This document shows, one piece after another, positions 60,242 through 64,000 of a stretch of DNA of 64,000 bases (positions are counted from its first letter, which is position 1; every line of letters starts with the position of its first letter). The notes below the pieces were generated by a model. The model saw only the letters and a list, made by a program, of their open reading frames with translations, searched no databases and had not been told where the DNA came from. Made by a program: the position numbers and the translations under genes. The stretch lies in NCBI RefSeq assembly GCF_000829455.1, contig NZ_JXAK01000006.1, positions 1-64,000 of the forward strand, read 5' to 3'. This DNA comes from Gordoniibacillus kamchatkensis (GTDB lineage Bacteria > Bacillota > Bacilli > Paenibacillales > NBRC-103111).

Positions 60242-62568
60242 ATGCCGAAAAAACTGAAACTTCGATCCATGCTGATAGGGGGGCTTTTCACCCTTTTTTT
60301 TGTTGGGCTCGTCGGGCGATTGTATTGGGTGCAGGTCGTGCAGGCGGCGTGGCTGCTCGATCAGGCGCAAAAACGGTGGGAGGCGGACAAGACGATTGCT
60401 CCGGTGCGCGGCGACATCGTCGATCGCCACGACAAAGTGCTGGCTGAAGACGCACCGGCCTATACCGTCGGCATTTCCCCGCGGCTCATCGCCGAAAACG
60501 GCATCGCCGACGACGTCGTGTCCGGCTTGTCCGCCATTTTGAACGCTTCCGACGATAATTCCGACCTTGCGGCGCTGCAGGATAAAATCCGCAAGCTGCT
60601 GGACAAGAAAAACAAAGACGGCAAGCCGATGGAGCTGGTCGAGGTGAGGCCGGAAGGCTGGAAAATCGACAAGGAGCAAAAGGATAAAATCGATCAGCTT
60701 GTCGCCGACTTGCAAGCAAAGCTGAAGCGGTCAAAGTCGTCCAGCATTGGCATCTACACGTCCGAGGAGAAGAAACGGTACTACCCGGGAGGCTCCCTTG
60801 CCGCGCACGTGCTCGGCTACAGCGACAAAGAGGGCCACGCCGTGATGGGCATGGAAGCGCAGATGGACGATGTGCTGAAGGGCGTGCCGGGCCGCATCAA
60901 TTATGAGAAAGACGCTGCGGGCGTCGAGCTGCCGGACGCGAAAGTGACGATTCAACCGGCCGTGGACGGCAAGCGGGTGCGGCTGACAATTGACAAAAAC
61001 ATCCAGTTCTATATCGAGAACGCCATGGCCAAAGTGGCCGACAAGTTCCATCCGAAAAGCATGGCAGTCATCGCGGCCGATCCGAAAACGATGGAAATTC
61101 TTGGGCTGGCCAGCTATCCGGCGTTTGATCCGAACAAATATTGGGCCGTGAAAAAAAACGACGTGTTTTGGACAGGGCCGTCGCTGCGCAATTCGAGCCC
61201 GGCTCCACCTTCAAGCTTGTGACGTTGGCCGGTACCGTCAAGGAAGGCTTGTTTCGTCCGAACGATACGTACCAGTCGGGTTCGATTGCCGTATATGACC
61301 GCCTGCTTCACGACCATAACGACGTCGGCTGGGGGCGCATTTCCTTTTTGGACGGCTTGAAGCGCTCCAGTAACGTCGCTTTCGTCAAGCTCGGCTATGA
61401 GATGCTTGGACAGGACAAACTCAAGCAATATATAATGAACTTCGGCTTCGGCGCCAAGACGGGCATCGATTTGCCCGGAGAGGTGCCCGGCCTCGTCCCG
61501 CTGCGCAACCCTGTCGAATATGCGACGTCTACTTACGGCCAAGGCTTGACCGCGACGGCGATCCAGGAAGCGGCAGCGTACGGGGCTGTGGCGAACGGCG
61601 GCAAGCTGATGTGGCCGCACGTCATCAAAGATATCGTCGATGCGAAAACCGGCCAAGTCGTGCAAAGCTTCGAGCCGAAAGTCGTCCGGCAAGTTGTGGA
61701 TCCCGGGACGGCGAAGCAAGTTTCCGAATATTTGGAGCAAGTCGTTTCCGATCAAGACATCGGCACCGGGAAAAAAGCTTATATCGACGGCTACCGCATC
61801 GCCGGCAAAACCGGAACGGCGAACTTCGTCGACCCGAAGACCGGCGGTTATGCGGACAAGCGCTGGAACATTTCGTTCGTAGGTTATGCGCCGGTCGACG
61901 ATCCGCAGCTGCTCGTCACCATTATTGTCGAAGACCCCGATCTGGGCGGAGATTACCATCGCGGCAGCGAAGTCGGGCCGCCGCTATTCCGCGACATTAT
62001 GGCGCAGTCCTTGAAATATTTGGGGATCCCTTCTAGTAAACAATCGCCAAAACAGACGGCGGCCACGTTGAAGGAAGTAACGCTGTCGGTGCCTGACCTC
62101 GTCGGAATGACGCCGGATGCGGCCAAAACGGCCGCCGGCAAATACGGGCTCAAAATCGAAGCGCTCGGCAAAGGAGACAAGGTGCTGCGCCAATTCCCGC
62201 TGCCGGGGACGCAAATTAGCGGCTCTTATCGTATCGCCGTCGCCCTTCAGGATGGGGCTTTGCCGCTGCCGGACTTGACGGGACGCAGCTTGCGCGAAGC
62301 GATGGAAATGTGCGCGTTCGTCGGCACCGCCTGCCAGGTCAGCGGCGAAGGCTATGTCGTCGGCCAAAGCGCTGCCGATGGCGGCGGCGTAGCGCTGCAG
62401 TTGCGCGCTCCCGACGCTTCGCCGTCTTCTTCCGAGGCGAGCGAAGGCGCTGCGGCAGATGCGCAAGCGGGAACGCCCCCCGCTGCCCAAAATGCGGTCC
62501 AGACGTCCCCGTCCAAATCCGGCGCCAAAACGAATGCGGCCAAAAAGACGGGCGGGCCAAGCCGATAA
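60242..62568 (+). CDS. pbpB: Septal penicillin-binding protein 2B with PASTA domains (single-base frameshift)
   Basis: This class B transpeptidase cross-links septal peptidoglycan. The first frame (60242) has the membrane anchor MLIGGLFTLFFVGLVGRLYW and the dimerisation domain. It fails after VFW at 61172. The next frame continues RAVAAQFEPGSTFKLVTL (active-site SxxK), SSNVAF (SxN), GKTGTANF (KTG) and two PASTA domains (VPDLVGMTPDAAKTAAGKYG, LPDLTGRSLREAMEMCAFVG), with a low-complexity tail to 62568. One missing A restores FWNRAVAAQF, giving a protein of about 775 residues. A functional gene is expected, because the cell needs it. Confidence 0.93.
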
Positions 62569-62687
62569 CGCACAGCTTGTTCTAACCCCTGTTTGTCCCG
62601 AATAGTCATGTGATGAACGATCATGACTCGGAGTCTGTCCGTGCCTCCGGTACGGACTGGCCCCCAAGGACTGGAGGGGTTAGCCGC

Positions 62688-64000
62688 ATGCGCGTATCCA
62701 ACGTTACCGTCCGCCGCCGGCTTTTTTTCATTTTGCTTGCAGGCACTTTGCTATTTGCCGGTCTTCTCGTGCGGCTCGCGTACGTGCAGCTCTGGAAAGG
62801 CAAGCAGCTCGCCGCCGAAGCCGAAGATAACTGGCGGCGGCAAATTACGGTCATGCCGAAGCGGGGCGAAATATGGGACCGCAACGGGACGAAGCTGACC
62901 TACAACATCAGCACGCCGACCGTTATGGCCGTACCGGCGCAGGTCGAGGACGCGAAAGCGGTGGCGGAGCGGCTCGCAGCCGTGCTGGACATGCCGGCGG
63001 ACGACATTTACAAGCTGCTGAAGAAAAGCGCGTCATCCGTCTACATCAAGCCGGCAGGCCGCAAGATTACGCAAGAGAAGGCGCAGCAAATCCGCGAAAT
63101 GAATTTGCCCGGCATCATCGTAACGGAGGACAACAAGCGCTTCTATCCATACGGATCGCTGGCGGCCCATGTATTAGGCTTTACGGGCATTGACAATCAA
63201 GGGCTCATGGGGGTCGAGGCGACGTACGACAAGCAGATGACCGGCGTCAAAGGCTACATCTCGTATTTGTCGCAGGCGAACGGCGACAAGATGCCCGGCT
63301 CCACGAGCCAGTTCGCGAAGCCGCTGGACGGGCTCAACCTGCAGCTGACGATCGACTATCATCTGCAATCCGTCGTCGAGCGCGAGCTGCAGCAGGCGAT
63401 GATCAAATATCAGGCGGAGCACGCGATTGCGATCATGATGGACCCGAACAACGGGGAAGTGCTGGCGATGGCCGGGTATCCGACGTTCGAGCCGAGCCAT
63501 TTTCGCGATTATCCGGTCGAAACGTACAACCGCGACTTGCCGATCTGGATGACGTACGAGCCCGGTTCCACGTTCAAAATCATTACGCTGGCAGCTGCGC
63601 TGAACGAGAAAAAGGTGGATTTGAAAAACGAGTTTTTCCACGATCCCGGCGCGATCGAAGTCGGGGGCGCCCGGCTTCGCTGCTGGAAAAGGGGCGGGCA
63701 CGGCAGCGAATCGTTCCTCGAAGTCGTGGAAAATTCGTGCAACCCCGGCTTTGTCGTACTCGGCCAACGTCTCGGCAAAGAGACGCTGTTCGACTACATT
63801 AACCGGTTCGGCTTCGGCAAAAAGACGGGCATCGACCTCGGCGGCGAGGAGAACGGCATTTTGTTCAAGCCTTCGCGCGTCGGTCCGGTCGAGCTGGCAA
63901 CGACGGCGTTCGGGCAAGGCGTGTCGGTGACGCCGATCCAGCAAGTGGCTGCCGTGTCGGCGGCGATCAACGGCGGCAGGCTGTTCCAGCCGCACGTCGG
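62688..64000 (+). CDS. spoVD: Stage V sporulation protein D (3' end outside the window)
   Basis: SpoVD is the class B penicillin-binding protein that makes spore cortex. The start MRVSNVTVRRRLFFILLAGT matches B. subtilis SpoVD closely. The visible 437 residues include the dimerisation domain (MPKRGEIWDRNGTKL, RFYPYGSLAAHVLGFTGIDN), the active-site SxxK in TYEPGSTFKIITLAAAL (about 290), SCNPGFV (SxN) and FGQGVSVTPIQQVAAVSAA. The KTG motif and the end of the protein lie beyond base 64,000. ATG 62688 follows CTGGAGGGG. A mother-cell promoter is expected in the 119-base gap after pbpB. Confidence 0.95.
   Translation, partial: MRVSNVTVRRRLFFILLAGTLLFAGLLVRLAYVQLWKGKQLAAEAEDNWRRQITVMPKRGEIWDRNGTKLTYNISTPTVMAVPAQVEDAKAVAERLAAVLDMPADDIYKLLKKSASSVYIKPAGRKITQEKAQQIREMNLPGIIVTEDNKRFYPYGSLAAHVLGFTGIDNQGLMGVEATYDKQMTGVKGYISYLSQANGDKMPGSTSQFAKPLDGLNLQLTIDYHLQSVVERELQQAMIKYQAEHAIAIMMDPNNGEVLAMAGYPTFEPSHFRDYPVETYNRDLPIWMTYEPGSTFKIITLAAALNEKKVDLKNEFFHDPGAIEVGGARLRCWKRGGHGSESFLEVVENSCNPGFVVLGQRLGKETLFDYINRFGFGKKTGIDLGGEENGILFKPSRVGPVELATTAFGQGVSVTPIQQVAAVSAAINGGRLFQPHV

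Overview
The window is a chromosomal segment of a spore-forming, high-GC member of the Paenibacillaceae (Paenibacillus/Cohnella-like; the species cannot be told from here). The evidence is Bacillus-type gene order in three housekeeping blocks, sporulation genes (yqfC, yqfD, an RsfA-type regulator, a YhcN/YlaJ lipoprotein, spoVD), a bacillithiol gene (bshC), strong sigma-A promoters and intrinsic terminators, and protein sequences close to Bacillales families. The RNase P RNA is built on the class A plan, not the class B plan of Bacillus itself.

Layout. 1-3,200: broken contig edge (a glycosidase-like scrap joined to the end of sbcC), a low-complexity repeat, and a TetR regulator fused in frame to a phytoene-desaturase-like flavoprotein behind a double palindromic operator. 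3,300-5,900: small genes, rpsU-yqeY, and a DUF559-like endonuclease gene with a leader terminator. 5,900-7,000: AT-rich, gene-free, with two ~290 bp direct repeats. 7,000-23,140: the macromolecular-synthesis block yqfC-yqfD-phoH-yqfF-ybeY-dgkA-cdd-era-yqzL-recO, ppsR-yqxD-dnaG-sigA, and trmK-yqfO. 23,150-30,860: two GGDEF proteins, rnpB, a subtilisin-like protease, ypuI, a DUF1540 protein, a lytic transglycosylase, and a 1.2 kb repeat-rich gap. 30,860-40,320: nifZ-thiI, terC, and the typA-ylaH...ylaJ/ylaK block. 40,350-44,900: hairpin cluster, lipoprotein and coiled-coil genes, a MidA-type methyltransferase, a DUF2626 gene. 45,190-64,000: the division-cluster flank ylbO-panE-DUF3397, an oppABCDF transporter, bshC-ahcY, a DUF4349 protein, then mraZ-rsmH-ftsL-pbpB-spoVD running off the end.

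How it fits together. The first housekeeping block couples primase, the vegetative sigma factor, ribosome maturation (Era, YbeY), repair (RecO) and cyclic-di-AMP turnover (YqfF). nifZ and thiI form a dedicated sulfur relay for tRNA thiolation. bshC and ahcY connect thiol and methyl metabolism. The mraZ cluster makes septal and spore-cortex peptidoglycan and carries a textbook three-box MraZ operator.

Cautions and novelty. At least eight genes, several of them normally conserved or essential (pbpB, yqfD, ahcY, dgkA), are each split by what looks like one missing base, nearly always beside an identical base. This is best explained by residual sequencing error, so these are annotated across the break. 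No clearly new multi-gene system (defence, secretion, biosynthetic cluster, CRISPR) is visible. The most unusual items are non-coding: a five-copy family of ~150 bp palindromic elements, the ~290 bp repeats with a covarying stem, a four-hairpin cluster at 40.35-40.55 kb, and two duplicated covarying hairpins flanking one palindromic element. Among proteins they are the TetR-flavoprotein fusion and a GGDEF-ribbon-helix-helix protein.
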